The notes: a model not told the origin generated them from the sequence alone. 64,000 bases of DNA from Astragalus membranaceus (GCA_039519185.1 CM076849.1:83623289-83687288), one strand, 5' to 3'; positions 23,841 to 36,562 are shown, numbered from the stretch's first letter. Program-made: numbers and translations.

Positions 23841-24344
23841 ATGGCAAGAAATTTTGACACTATAGCAAAAATCAATGGGGACAAAGATGTGTGGAGAACC
23901 GACATTTGGAAGGTTTTTAACAGCAAATAAGAAACCCATTTAGAGATGGTTGTTATTGATGCCAAGGTAGAGTCTTATGTTATCAATGTTTTGCCTTTTG
24001 TCATTCTTTCAAACATAACATTCCATTTATTGACAACTTTTTTATGCCCTTTTCAATTTCAACCCCATATATGTAGGGGGATAAGATCCAAGTTGTCGTG
24101 CCTAAAGATGAGACCAACAAATGGACAAACAGGGTGCAAGAACAAATGATATGCAAATTGCAAAATTTCAGTGCACAACCTAATGATTTTAAGTACAAAG
24201 CTTGCGACCATTTGTATAAACTCCTTTTCACTCCTTGCACCCTTTTACATGAATTAGATAGCTCTGAAGTCTCGCATGATGATTTTAAATTTAAAAATTT
24301 TGGAGACATACTCAATGGGAAATTTAGAGCTGATCTATTAGTAG
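23841..24344 (+). pseudogene. RPA 70-kDa-like (DUF223, OB-fold) gene, exons 1-2
   Basis: Exon 1 runs 23841-23966 from ATG (MARNFDTIAKING...). It has an in-frame TAA at 23928-23930, where a Gln codon is likely to have been. Exon 2 runs 24077-24344 and reads GDKIQVVVPKDETNKW and onward without a break. The splice sites are AAG/GTAG at 23966 and TAG/GGGG at 24077; exon 2 ends GTAG/GTATG. Together they match the first OB fold of the plant RPA1-like family, single-stranded-DNA-binding proteins used in replication and repair. The next exon lies beyond element E. RPA-like genes also occur inside plant Helitrons, so this could be a transposon-carried copy; I see no Helitron ends. Confidence 0.8.
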
Positions 24345-24805
24345 GTATGATCTTTGACCTATTCCTCAATTATATTTTCTACATCTAATGGGTTGCTCAA
24401 TGTAACACCCCGGTATTTTTGTCGAGTAAAAATACCCAAGTGTACCATCATAAAATAATCAGAGATATTTTTCCTGTTTTAGATATTGAACATAAATAAA
24501 AACATCTCATAACCTAGAGTCCAATATCCAAATACCAAGAAATAACGGAAACGATTTTACAACTTTTACTGATACAAGTTATACAATCGGAAATACAAAA
24601 AATCTCGAGGGAAAGACAATAACAATGAAAACTAAGTCTTCACCGTCTTCATAAGCACACCACCTAGCTGTGCTTCTTCACCTTTTCTTTTTCCCCTGCT
24701 TCTCTGTAAAAACCACAAAATATAAACAGTGAGATACAATCTCAGTGAGTTCTACCGAGACCCCTACTAACACTCGCGGTCCAGTTTTAAAACGTTTTTA
24801 AGGTT

Positions 24806-25030
24806 TGACACAACACCGACCGCAATCCACTTGCTAATCCCGGTGAATCATACAATAAGGCTTCGATCTAATAGGACACCGACCGCAATCCACTTGCTAA
24901 TCTCGATGAACTAATATCCTAGGCCTTTCTACGTACCACCGACCGCAATCCACTTGCTAATCCCGATGAACGTAGTACAAACTTTTGACACAACACCGAC
25001 CGCAATCCACTTGCTAATCCCGGCGAACCC
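24806..25030. repeat. E-type LTR minisatellite
   Basis: Four units around CACCGACCGCAATCCACTTG at about 60-bp spacing. The other LTR copy is at 31004-31225. Confidence 0.85.
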
Positions 25031-25539
25031 CATTACCAATAGTGTTTCCTAATGGCACAGAGCCTAGGGTAAGGGTTCATGACTTCCCCGCCTAGTATGT
25101 CAACATGGGTCGTCACCCAAACTCGATATAATATATATATATCTACAATCATATGAACATTTAGTTCATTTACATTCAGACCAATAATTGAACATAATAC
25201 CCGCATTGGGCCGTTTCCCATAGTCGATATAATATATATATCGTGAATCGTAGACCGTTTTAGACAATAAATAATAATTATCTCGCGTCAGTTATACCGT
25301 ACCACGTAGGACTCATAGTCCGCTTTATTATTAATAAACATATCCGCACACGTGTACTATGGTTCGACTTTTCGAAACAATTTCACCTTCAAAAGTATTT
25401 TATAAAACCCTTTTGAAACATCCCAAAATCATGGCATTATAAGCCTAATATCATTATAGAAGGGTTAGGAAAGGATTAGAAGAGGATTGGAATCGATCAG
25501 GATCGTTTCGGGCAAATTTGGAAATTTTGGACAGAACGT

Positions 25540-25655
25540 TGCGCACGGACCGTGCTCCCATACGCACGGGTCGTGCGCCCTTTTATAAAAATTTGCGAAA
25601 TAGAAACAGAACCAGACGCACGGTTCGTGCACCTGGGGCGCACGGATTGTGCGCA
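25540..25655. repeat. CpG palindrome island, element E 3' LTR
   Basis: Four CGCACG/CGTGCG-type dyads in two pairs; the copy in the other LTR is at 31734-31850. Confidence 0.85.
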
Positions 25656-26931
25656 TTTGACAGCATTCTATTTTCATTCCGCTTTGCGTTTTTCGTCGTT
25701 CCGATCAATTTCGATCACTTCCGGTACCTGTTCCAGTCCAATCCTAACACCAAAATAGTACAAAAACATATCCAACGTCCTCACTCGATCAACCAATCCA
25801 ATCAAAGACTCAACACATTCGATTTTCATCAAAATTCGACTTATTTAAAAATAATGGTTTTTGACTCAAAATCTTCCGAAATCAAATCACTAAAAATTCC
25901 ATTTCAACACGACTCAACCCGAGACTCGCTCCGATCAATTTCTAACCCGAATCAGGCAGTATCAAGAAGTATTCCAGTCCAGCGAAAGCGATAAAATATT
26001 AAATCAATTAATTCGAAACATAAAATCCTAAACGTGAGGAGAACTCACCTATCGTGATGAAAATCACGAAACACCGAGACTTTCCGTGAAAACGCTTTTC
26101 TGACATAACCGCACGAACGCTCCCCGAATCAATTCCACGCTTCGGCGACATCCGTATCCGCTCCCAAAGCTTCCCACTCGACCTCGAGAAATCTTTTGAC
26201 CGTAAAACCGAATTCCCCAAAATCCTTCATGAACACTATTCATCATCTTCCTCCCCTAACCTCCATGACACTATTCACACATAAACCCCAATTATTTTGA
26301 TTTCTCAATCCCTAACCTTTGCTCCTTCAAAATCGCCCTAGCCTTAATACCAAAGCCTCCATTCCAAGTTTCCATGCTTCATGACCCAAAAAGAATATGA
26401 ACACCACAAAATCCCTCAATTTTGTCTCAAAATTCGAAAATGGCAATGTGAGAGAGAGTGAGTTGATGATGAAGATCTTGGTACCAAATCGAAGAGGAAG
26501 GAACACCGAACATTTTTCGTGTTGGAAGGAAGTCGTTTCGGTGAGCCAATCTCTCTCTAGTTCCTCTTCTTCCTCCCAAACCCATTCCCTTCTTTTCTCT
26601 CTTTCTCTCCTTTCTCCTCTCTGTAACTCTCTCTCGCATTCTTTCTTTCTTTTCTTTCTTAATTCTTTCTCTTTCCTTTCTTTTTAACACACACACACAC
26701 ACACTTATATTTATTTATTTAATATATAAGCTGTAACGCGGTCAAATTACCATATTGATCGAAATATCTTATTTCGCTTCCAAAACTTCCTTGACCCGTA
26801 TTATTCGGTTAACGATCCGATGACAACCAATAAATAATTTTAGCACTCAATAAATTTACCAGTTAAGTACTAAATTAGTTTAATTGGGTTAACACCCAAA
26901 TAATTCTACTAATTATTTTGAGGATGTTACA

Positions 26932-26946
26932 TTCTCCCCAACTTGA
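26932..26946 (-). other. Element E polypurine tract
   Basis: On the minus strand TTCAAGTTGGGGAGAA abuts the 3' LTR. Confidence 0.8.
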
Positions 26947-28076
26947 AAGAATTTTGTCCTCAAAATTTCGTTAAGTCTTTCATCCGACTAACCGAGATTC
27001 GACATTCTCAGAAAGGTCTTAAGTTGCTGGAACACAACCTTGAATTAACGAAATGAGTGTAGAAAATCTTCCCAAGTTGGCACATCAATCTCCAAGTATG
27101 ATCCACTACTACCTTGATACGAACTCTCTGGTTACGAATCTACACGAGGAACTCATCATTCGCCTACATAGGCTCGGCACCGCGTTTGAAAACACTCCCG
27201 AAGCTTCATTCCAATTATCCTCGTTTACTCCCCAACTTAGATTAATCTAAATCAAAGGGTTTAATACAAGACACTTGATAGAAATATATGTTGAAAATGA
27301 GATCCACAAACTGGTACTCCTCGGTAGAGGTAAAAACAAACACGATTTCCTCGAAGGGTATAAACACTTTCTCAACAAATCTTCTAATATCCACAACAGT
27401 TCTCATACACATTGAAAAATGTGACGGAAAAGTCATCTGTGAAACTTCCTGACTCGTCCCCATGATTTCGAGATAAGACTTTTCAAAAAGATGATGAAAT
27501 GAGGATTTACCAGAAACGTTTATCTTAAACGTAGAAATAAACCGTGGGGACATCAAATAAATTTGAACGCAATGCAGATTACCTCAGTTGTTCTCAAAAC
27601 AACTATCAAACAGAACTCAGAGCTCCTTTTCCTCTGTTGCAACTTCATCACGAGGGTTTTACCAACGACGCATCCGATTCCTTTCCAAATTAGTCAATAG
27701 CGTTGAGAGCTTCCCCTCAACCTAAGTAGTCCTCCTAGGATTTTCCTAAATCAGATTTCATTAGCCTCTTGATTCGTTCCCAAAATTAACTTTAGCATGC
27801 GGGTTTTCACAAAAACGATTTTTCAAAACTACCATACCGCACGCCAAGCTTCATTTCGGAAATTTCAGTCGCTTGCAAGCAGATTCATCACTTACTCCTT
27901 TGGTGGTTATTCGCAACGTGAAAAACAGCCAGCAGTTACCTTACTTCCATATTCGTATTCATGTTCGACTCATCAAATGGAATCTCGTAAGACAATCTCA
28001 TTGTTAACCTTCACCAAGGAGAGGTTAACAAACTAATACCTCGCCACCAAAGTGGAAACTTATTGGTGCACCCCAA
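26947..28076. other. Unrecognised 1.1-kb block replacing integrase in element E
   Basis: In element D this interval holds integrase and the chromodomain (about 1500 bp). Here neither strand gives a recognisable integrase, zinc finger or chromodomain. The longest frames (104 aa minus at 27242-27556, 79 aa plus at 27797-28036) resemble nothing I know. The 14-mer CCCCAACTTAGATT occurs at 27230-27243 and again at 28071-28084, right where D-like sequence resumes. Confidence 0.6.
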
Positions 28077-30470
28077 CTTAGATTTAAAAGACTCTAATAA
28101 TTCCATTTCTTGCGTCATTAACTCTGCCATGTGAATGGATTCCCTACTCAGCGCATCAGCTACAACACTGGCCTTTCTTGAATGCTACATCAACACGAAT
28201 TTATAGTCCTCCAGAAATTCAACACACTTCTCTGCCTGCTATTCAGTTCTTTCTGATTAAACAGTACCTTAAACTCTTGTGATCACTAATGACATCGAAA
28301 CGAGACCCATACAGGTAACGTCTCCAAATCTCCAGTGCATACACAATAGCTGCCAACTCCAAATCATGAGTCGGATAATTCTCCTCATGAGTCTTCAATT
28401 GCCTGGATGCACAGGCTACCACTTGTTGATTCTGCATGAGAACACATCCTTAATCCTTCCCAGAACATCACTGTAAATTTGGAACTCCATAGACGAATCC
28501 GGAAGAATTAGGATTGGAGCAGAAGTCAACTGAATCTTCAACTCTTGAAAACATTCTTCACAATCGACATCCCACGTAAACGGTTGACCCTTTCGAGTTA
28601 ACTGAGTAAGTGGAATAACTAATTGTGAGAACCCTTGAATAAATCTCTTATAGTAACCGGCTAGACCCAGGAAACTTCTGATCTTTGTGACTGATGTTGG
28701 TCGCTCCCATTCAACACCGCTTCCTTCTTACTGGGATCTACAGAAACTCCCGACTTGGGAAATCACATGTCCCAAAGACTTTACCTCTGACACCCAGAAT
28801 CACACTTTGAAGGTTCCAAGTACAACTTATTTTCTCGGAGTACTTTCAGAACAATGCGGAGATGTTGGACATGCTCCTCAATGGTCTTCGAGCACATCAA
28901 GATACCATCAATAAAAACGACTACAAATTGATCTAGGTACGTGTGGAAAAACTCTGTTCATGTATCCACGAATACCGCTGGAGCATTAGTCACACCGAAG
29001 GGCATCACTACGAATTCGTAATGTCCATACCTCGTACGGAAAGCTGTCTTCGGAATATCTAAGCCTCTAACTTTTATTTGATGATATCCTGACCTCAGAA
29101 CAATTGTAGAAAACACTGCAGCACCTCAAATTGCTCAAGCAAATCGTCTATCCTTGGCAAGGGATATTTATTCTTGATCATCACCTTGTTGAGTTGTCGA
29201 TAATCAATGCACAATCTCATGCTACCATTTTTCCTTTCGACTAACCACACCAGAGCACTCCTTAGAGAAGCACTCGGTCGAATGAATTTCTTTAACATCG
29301 ACTCTTCAAGTTGAGACTCCATTTCCTTTAATTCTAAAGAAACATTCAATAAGAAACAATAGATATTGATCCCGTGCCAGGAACCAATTCTACAGTAAAC
29401 TCTACCTCTCGCTCTGGAGGTTCAGAAGAAACTTCATCCAGAAAAGCATCCAGAGAACATCCAAAAAGTCATTCACAACTTGTACAGATGATAAATCTAA
29501 TACCAGTTCCAGTGGATGCAGAGAACATACTAACATGTGCTTCCGCACCTTGGAATAAAGATTGACCATCTAAGGTGAACTAGGTAACCGCTTCAGAATT
29601 TGTCCTAGACAATTCAACTGATTCTGAAGCGAAGCTGATAGTTGATTAACACAGTCGATTGCAACATGATTTGCAGTCATCCAATTCATACCCAAAATGG
29701 TGTCCACACTTCTCGTAGGCAAACAACAAATTCTACAACGAAATTTCTGCCTCCTATGACAAGTAGACAATTCTACACAAATATTATGTCTGGACACGAC
29801 CCTTAGCAGCAGTTAAAATAGTTATCGGCTCGGATAGCGATGATAAGGCTAATCCCAACCGATTCACACGCGATCGGGATATACAGCAATGGGTTGCACC
29901 CGAATCATATAATATATTGATCGAGTTATTGAATAGGACTCCCATCCTTCTAAGTATACCGTTAGCATTCGTAACTGTCTAAGCATTCAGAGCGTTGACT
30001 TGTCATTGCTTTCGAGTTGCTCGTGACTCCTTGGAACTTTTCCTTGCAGGACACTCTTTATCATAGTGACCCTCTTCATTACAATAATAGCACCGATTAG
30101 ATCTTTGCTTACAATCACCACTGTGATGCTTTCCACCATTAGAACATCTTCTGACCTTTCCAGTATTCCCCATGAGATCATCCTCGGTGACATAGGCTGA
30201 TTGCACTAAGGCAACATAATTGGTAATAGTATAAGAACTGAGACCCTAAGTCATAAAAGCACTAAGTCCCCTCTTATACTTCTGCATTCTCCATTCGTCA
30301 TCCGAAGCTTACTTTACCACTTGGTAAAACTGAGACAACTTCTCAAATTTAGCGGTGTATTCTTCCACTGTCATGTCACCTTTCCTGAGGATGCACCGGC
30401 TGGAGATTCCGGTCTTGGTCGAGGATTGCGTCTTGATCATCCTAGTATGATTCCGCTTATGATGCACTAA
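28077..30470 (-). pseudogene. Element E degenerate gag-pol remnant
   Basis: Read on the minus strand and in element order, the pieces are as follows. A Gag remnant lies near 30200-30400. A CCHC knuckle (CYYCNEEGHYDKEC) lies near 30050-30100. The protease region (DSGAT-like) is near 29905, an RT fragment with YRQLNK and YPLPRIDD lies near 29150-29210, and RNase H ([15 protein letters not shown]) near 28340-28400. Frames change repeatedly and stops are frequent. Compared with D about 450 bp of Gag N-terminus is missing near 30400, and integrase is absent. It cannot make any of the enzymes. Confidence 0.85.
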
Positions 30471-30577
30471 GTATTAAGTTGATCAGGCTCAGTGTCTCTT
30501 AGCATCACAAGTGTAATTACAACAAGGACTAACAAGGAATCGACTCAACCCTAAACTAAGTCCGACTAGGTCGAACT

Positions 30578-30589
30578 GCTCTGATACCA
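30578..30589 (-). other. Element E primer binding site
   Basis: TGGTATCAGAGC on the minus strand, two bases from the 5' LTR. It is intact although the genes are not. Confidence 0.9.
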
Positions 30590-30591
30590 AC

Positions 30592-32415
30592 TGTAACACC
30601 CCGGTATTTTTATCGAGTAAAAATACCCAAGTGTACCATCATAAAATAATCAGAGATATTTTTCCTGTTTTAGATATTGAACATAAATAAAAACAGCTCA
30701 TAACCTAGAGTCCAATATCCAAATACCAAGAAATAGCGGAAACGATTTTACAACTTTTACTGATACAAGTTATACAATCGGAAATACAAAAAATCTCGAG
30801 GGAAAGACAATAACAATGAAAACTAAGTCTTCACCGTCTTCATAAGCACACCACCTAGCTGTGCTTCTTCACCTTTTCTTTTTCCCCTGCTTCTCTGTAA
30901 AAACCACAAAATATAAACAGTGAGATACAATCTCAGTGAGTTCTACCGAGACCCCTACTAACACTCGCGGTCCAGTTTTAAAACGTTTTTAAGGTTTGAC
31001 ACAACACCGACCGCAATCCACTTGCTAATCCCGGTGAATCATACAATAAGGCTTCGATCTAATAGGACACCGACCGCAATCCACTTGCTAATCTCGATGA
31101 ACTAATATCCTAGGCCTTTCTACGTACCACCGACCGCAATCCACTTGCTAATCCCGATGAACGTAGTACAAACTTTTGACACAACACCGACCGCAATCCA
31201 CTTGCTAATCCCGGCGAACCCCATTACCAATAGTGTTTCCTAATGGCACAGAGCCTAGGGTAAGGGTTCATGACTTCCCCGCCTAGTATGTCAAAATGGG
31301 TCGTCACCCAAACTCGATATAATATATATATATATATCTACAATCATATGAACATTTAGTTCATTTACATTCAGACCAATAATTGAACATAATACCCGCA
31401 TTGGGCCGTTTCCCATAGTCGATATAATATATATATCGTGAATCGTAGACCGTTTTAGACAATAAATAATAATTATCTCGCGTCAGTTATACCGTACCAC
31501 GTAGGACTCATAATCCGTTTTATTATTAATAAACATATCCGCACACGTGTACTATGGTTCGACTTTTCGAAACAATTTCAACTTCAAAAGTATTTTATAA
31601 AACCCTTTTGAAACATCCCAAAATCATGGCATTATAAGCCTAATATCATTATAGAAGGGTTAGGAAAGGATTAGAAGAGGATTGGAATCGATCAGGATCG
31701 TTTCGGGAAAATTTGGAAAATTTGGACAGAACGTTGCGCACGGACCGTGCTCCCATACGCACGGGTCGTGCGCCCTTTTATAAAAATTTGCGAAATAGAA
31801 ACAGAACCAGACGCACGGTTCGTGCACCTGGGGCGCACGGATCGTGCGCATTTGACAGCATTCTATTTTCATTCTGCTTTGCGTTTTTCGTCGTTCCGAT
31901 CAATTTCGATCACTTCCGGTACCTGTTCCAGTCCAATCCTAACACCAAAATAGTACAAAAACATATCCAACGTCCTCACTCGATCAACCAATCCAATCAA
32001 AGACTCAACACATTCGATTTTCATCAAAATTCGACTTATTTAAAAATAATGGTTTTTGACTCAAAATCTTCCGAAATCAAATCACTAAAAACTCCATTTC
32101 AACACGACTCAACCCGAGACTCGCTCCGATCAATTTCTAACCCGAATCAGGCAGTATCAAGAAGTATTCCAGTCCAGCGAAAGCGATAAAATATTAAATC
32201 AATTAATTCAAAACATAAAATCCTAAACGTGAGGAGAACTCACCTATCGTGATGAAAATCACGAAACACCGAGACTTTTCGTGAAAACGCTTTTCTGACA
32301 TAACCGCACGAACGCTCCCCGAATCAATTCCACGCTTCGGCGACATCTGTATCCGCTCCCAAAGCTTCCCACTCGACCTCGAGAAATCTTTTGACCGTAA
32401 AACCGAATTCCCCGA
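30592..32415 (-). repeat. 5' LTR of element E, inner part
   Basis: Matches 24401-26220 with scattered substitutions. Cut by element F; CCCGA (32411-32415) is the duplicated target. Palindromes are at 31734-31850 and the minisatellite at 31004-31225. Confidence 0.92.
31734..31850. repeat. CpG palindrome island, element E 5' LTR
   Basis: Same four dyads as 25540-25655. One dyad is intact here (GGATCGTGCG) and mutated (GGATTGTGCG) in the other LTR. Confidence 0.85.
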
Positions 32416-34721
32416 TGTAACATCCCCTAATTAGCTAATTAGATTAATTAAATTAGCAAGAAGTTGAATTAATTAATTAGCATAAATTATTAAATTATGT
32501 GATGTTTGAAATAAATAAATTGTAGTTATGCATAATTAGTACATTATGTTAAATAAGTGAATTATAGAATAAGTGTGAGTTAAAAGTAGCTTAAGTGAGA
32601 ATGAAGGAGGGAGGGGCGATTTAGTCTTTTCCATCTTTAAATGAATTCTCAGCTGAGCCATTAAACCCTCCACTCACTCTCACATAACCAACCTCACTCC
32701 CATACAACACATTCCATTTTCAGAAATTCAGATAAAAGAGTGAGAACCTTGAGAGAGGGAGAGAGTAGGCGAAGAGGAGAAGAGGGAGAGGGAAGACCAA
32801 ACCTGAATGCATGTTTCGATTTTTAACACCATTGAAATCAGCTTTTCATCCTCTTCACACTGGTACCAACAACATCATCATCACCCTTCTCTATCTCAAT
32901 TCGCCATTTATGAGCACTTCAAGCTCAATTTGACCAAAATCATGGAATCCTAAGCTTGCATGTAGTTTTGAGAGCTGAACAATCAGTAACAAGGTTCATA
33001 TTCAAACCACCATTCAGTTGAAGTCATTTAGGTAGCTAAGATTCGGAATTAGCTGCTGTCCAAGCGATTTGGAGTGGCTAAGTTCGTTGTTGGAGCGTGT
33101 TCGAAGAGAGTTCGTGGTTGTCGGAGCGGTTGAGTTCTCGGAGTCTCGGTGTTTGCGTGATTTTCATCACGATAGGTGAGTTCTATAACTCGCTTAGGGA
33201 ATGTTTTTGCGTTCTGAGTTTTATTTTCGAAAACCATGGTCACACGTTTTTGTTATCGAAAGGAAACTTATTAAAAACCGTTTTCTCCAAAGAATCGTGA
33301 CTTAAATCATATATTGTGTGATTGATTGTGTTGGAACGCTGTGATATATTATTTTAATGTGTAATTGAGTTTGGGTCTCGATCGGAAGGGATTTTGGAAT
33401 CGGAACGGAATGGATTACTCATGAAAATACTATTTTCTGGAAAACTGATAGAGACGCACGGATCGTGTGCCTACGAACACGGGTCATGCGCCTCCCTCTG
33501 ATACGACAGGAACTGGATTTTTAAAACACGCACGGATCGTGCGCCTAGTCGCACGGGTCGTGCGTATGTCTCTGGAACTTTATAAAATTTTAGTGGATAA
33601 CGCACGGATCGTGCGCCAAGTCGCACGGGTCGTGCGTATCTTTCTGGAAATCTTCTGCAAACTGTTCAAAAACGCACGGGTCGTGCGCCTACTCGCACGG
33701 GTCGTGTGAGACCTTCTGACCTTCAATTTCAAAGTACCTTTTTATCCATTCCAAATGATTCCAATCCTCTTCCAATCCATTCCCCAAGGTTCCACAACAA
33801 TGTAAAGGTAACAATGGTATGAGATTGAACATGTTCGATAGAAAGATTGTGTGTTATGAATAAAATGGAAAACCGCTCTTAGAGAACGCGAGAGTGCAAA
33901 TGTCAAAGAATGATAATAACACACGGTACTTGACTGATATTATACACTGAAATTGACTGATATGGTACATGGTACTTGACTGGAATGACTAACAGCCCAT
34001 TGCGGGTACACAGACTGAAAAGGTATAATAAATACAAGAGGAAAAAGGGTGACGACCCTAAGAGGTTAGCATACTAGGGGAGGGGAAGTCATGAGCCCCA
34101 AAACCTAGACTCAAGAATGTTTCCCCTGCTAGAAATAGCGGGATGGGTTCACCAAAGTCAAGAGATTGCCTATAAAATAGGTAGACTGAGGTGTTATGCT
34201 AAAAACATGGAACAAAGATTGCATGCTTCATGTGTCGCTTAGGAGGGCCGTGAGCATGAAGGTTACAAGAACTGAATGTATTTCCACGTGGTTGCTTTTT
34301 AGGACCACGAGCTCAAAACAAGGCATAATGAACCGCTAGAGTAGTAAGGGGTCTCGATAGGACTCACTGAGATAATGTTTATCTCACCCTTCATATTTGT
34401 GGTTTTTACAGAGAAACAAGGGAAAGCAAAGGCGGTAAAGCATGGTTAGCTGGTGTGACTCTTGGAGTCATTGAAGACCTAGTTTAATGTTTTAGACCTT
34501 TGTTCCGTTTATTGTGTCTATTGAACACCAGGATATGTACAAGTCTTAAGTTTTGGAACTTAAGCATTTTCAGAAAGTTTATGAGGTTCAGAGAACCAGT
34601 TATTATGTATTATCTAAAGTTTTAGATGTGTTCAATATTTCAATAACAGGAAGTTACTCTGATGTATGCCATTTAGTGCATTTCGGTGATTCTATATGTT
34701 AGAATTTATCGGGGTGTTACA
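32416..34721 (+). repeat. 5' LTR of element F
   Basis: Starts TGTAACATCCCC and ends GGGTGTTACA. It has a donor-like TAG/GTGAGT (intron side 33176), palindromes at 33451-33705 and a hairpin GAGATAA-TGT-TTATCTC near 34369. The acceptor-like TTTTTACAG/AGAAA has AG at 34410-34411. Confidence 0.94.
33451..33705. repeat. CpG palindrome island, element F 5' LTR
   Basis: Eight dyads of the CGCACG-NNN-CGTGCG type in four pairs, the richest of the family 1 islands. The other LTR copy is at 44812-45065. Confidence 0.88.
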
Positions 34722-34724
34722 TTA

Positions 34725-34736
34725 TGGTATCAGAGC
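34725..34736 (+). other. Element F primer binding site
   Basis: TGGTATCAGAGC three bases after the 5' LTR. Confidence 0.92.
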
Positions 34737-34867
34737 AGTTCGACCTAGTCGGGCTTAGACAGTTAGGGTGGTTTTGTCCCTCGAGTAACTCTGCTATCTT
34801 GCTTCTTGTGATACTAAGAGACATTGAGACTGATCAACTTAATACTTGGTGTATCATTTGCAGAATT

Positions 34868-35037
34868 ATGGCAGGAGGATCGAGGAATAACCCACCAGTT
34901 GATCCGCATTCTGCATGGATGCAGAACGTGATCGAGAGACAACAGAAGATGATGGAAGATATGTTGCAGATGCAACAGAATGCTCAAGCTCAGCCCCAAC
35001 AAGTCCCTGAGCCTCAAGTTGACCCAAGGAGGGTTTT
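34868..35037 (+). pseudogene. Element F Gag N-terminus, cut by solo LTR G
   Basis: Starts MAGGSRNNPPVDPHSAWMQN, parallel to the MAKRG...PPVDP start in element D, with a Met/Gln-rich stretch after it. It reads to DPRRVF and is then interrupted by G within the duplicated GTTTT. The frame resumes at 39530 with [11 protein letters not shown]. Confidence 0.9.
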
Positions 35038-36335
35038 TGTAACACCCCAAAATTAATTAAATATTTATTTAGTATTTATTTAATTAATTAAATAGGATGT
35101 GGGTGATAGAAATAATAATAATAATAATACGGGGTGGTTTTAATTAATTAGGGAGTGGTGGTGCTTAATTATTTAATTAGGGCTTAAGTGATGGAAGAAA
35201 GCCCATGACCCATGATCCATGAGTTTGGTGCGTATGAGAGCTAATCCTAGGGTTTAGTGATCATTAGCAAATTTTAGAAAAAGAACAGAATTGAGAGGGC
35301 CTTGGAGAGTGAGAGGCGCGGCCAAACCCTAGGAGAGAAGAGGAGGAGTGGCGCACAAGCAAGAGGGAAAAGAAGAGAAAGGGCGTGAAGGTTCAAGGAG
35401 GGAAGAAGAATTAAGTTGGTGCCTAAGGAAGAGGAGAGGAGGGCTACGAATTTGGGTACTTGATCTAGGGGATTAAAGCTCATCTAATAAGGTAAGGGTG
35501 GGATTCTTACATCTAATGGGGTTTCATGATGGGGTTATGGGGAGTAGGCACTATATTGCCATATGCATGTTTTGTTTTGATGTTGAATTGTGTGATTGAA
35601 ATCCCTCTATGATGCATTGATTGATGATAATCCTAATCGCATGCCATGTGTTTGATGCAATGTTTTTGATGCTATGGTTGATGAATCATGCGAATTTGAT
35701 GATGATGTTAACAGTGGACAAACTGATTTGATGATTAAAATATGATTGGTGAATTAATTTGGTGTTAATTGTGTAATTATGGTGTTAAAACTTACCGTTG
35801 GGGAACTCTGGACGTAGGTTCGTTCTTTTGATGCTACGTGTTTTCAGGTGGTCCAAAAATTGTGTGGTCAAAGTGCGTTGTAAAGCTTATTCAGATACCT
35901 ACCTGAATATTCTAATTTCTGGGCAGTATGAATTATTTTTCTGACGTTGGTCTCAGGTGTCGTTAAAGGTGTCCAAATTGGGCGGTTCAAAATGCGTTTC
36001 GAAGCTAATTTCGGTGTCTATCCAAATATTCTGGTTTTATGCAAAAATGGATTATTTTACTGGTGGTTCTGGACTGAAGTGTTCCAGTGTCTAAATTGCA
36101 ATTTTTACTCACTTTCCCTATTTTGTGTCAAATCCTAAATTGGCCTAATTGAAATTGGTGTTGGTGTGAGTGGTGGGTTGATTTGGTGAGTGTATTATGG
36201 TGTGATCGGTGGGTGAATTAATAGTTCCGGTGGGCCTATTGATTATTGGGTGTGACGAATTCCATTAATTATTTGGTGTGTTGAATTTCATTAATCATTG
36301 GTGTGATATTGGTGTGTGACGGTGCATATTACGAC

Positions 36336-36562
36336 GAGCAGAGGCTTCGGCCTATCATGAGTTATTGGCGTCAGTGTTGTGGTATCACTGAGTTGATCTT
36401 GGTTGTTGATTATTTTCTGGTGCATTGTACATAGTGTCGCATAACTCATGTGCATATTATGACGAGCAGAGGCTTCGGCCTATCATGACGAGCAGAGGCT
36501 TCGGCCTATTACGACGAGCAGAGGCTTCGGCCTATTATGACGAGCAGAGGCTTCGGCCTATG
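36336..36562. repeat. G-type LTR minisatellite
   Basis: Five copies of GACGAGCAGAGGCTTCGGCC, four of them in tandem at 36461-36562 with a period near 26 bp. Similar in core to the element C repeat. Confidence 0.88.

Larger units (their letters stand above)
24401..26931 (-). repeat. 3' LTR of element E
   Basis: A 2531-bp LTR with TGTAACACCCC and GATGTTACA ends. It has a minisatellite at 24806-25030, palindromes at 25540-25655, a donor-like site (minus, intron side 26048) with hairpin GTGAG-TTCTC-CTCAC, an acceptor-like AG at 24704-24705, and a CA run at 26688-26704. Confidence 0.92.

Noticed and set aside
26397..26687. Ser-rich frames over CT-rich tracts in the D and E LTRs (also 14900-15139, 21627-21878, 46325-46615)
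   Set aside because: Low-complexity CT-rich and CA-repeat DNA in LTR heads; conserved only because the LTRs are copies.
33451..33705. Prokaryotic operator or terminator cluster from the short dyads
   Set aside because: Plant LTR context, very high GC arms without T tract, and the dyads recur in many elements.
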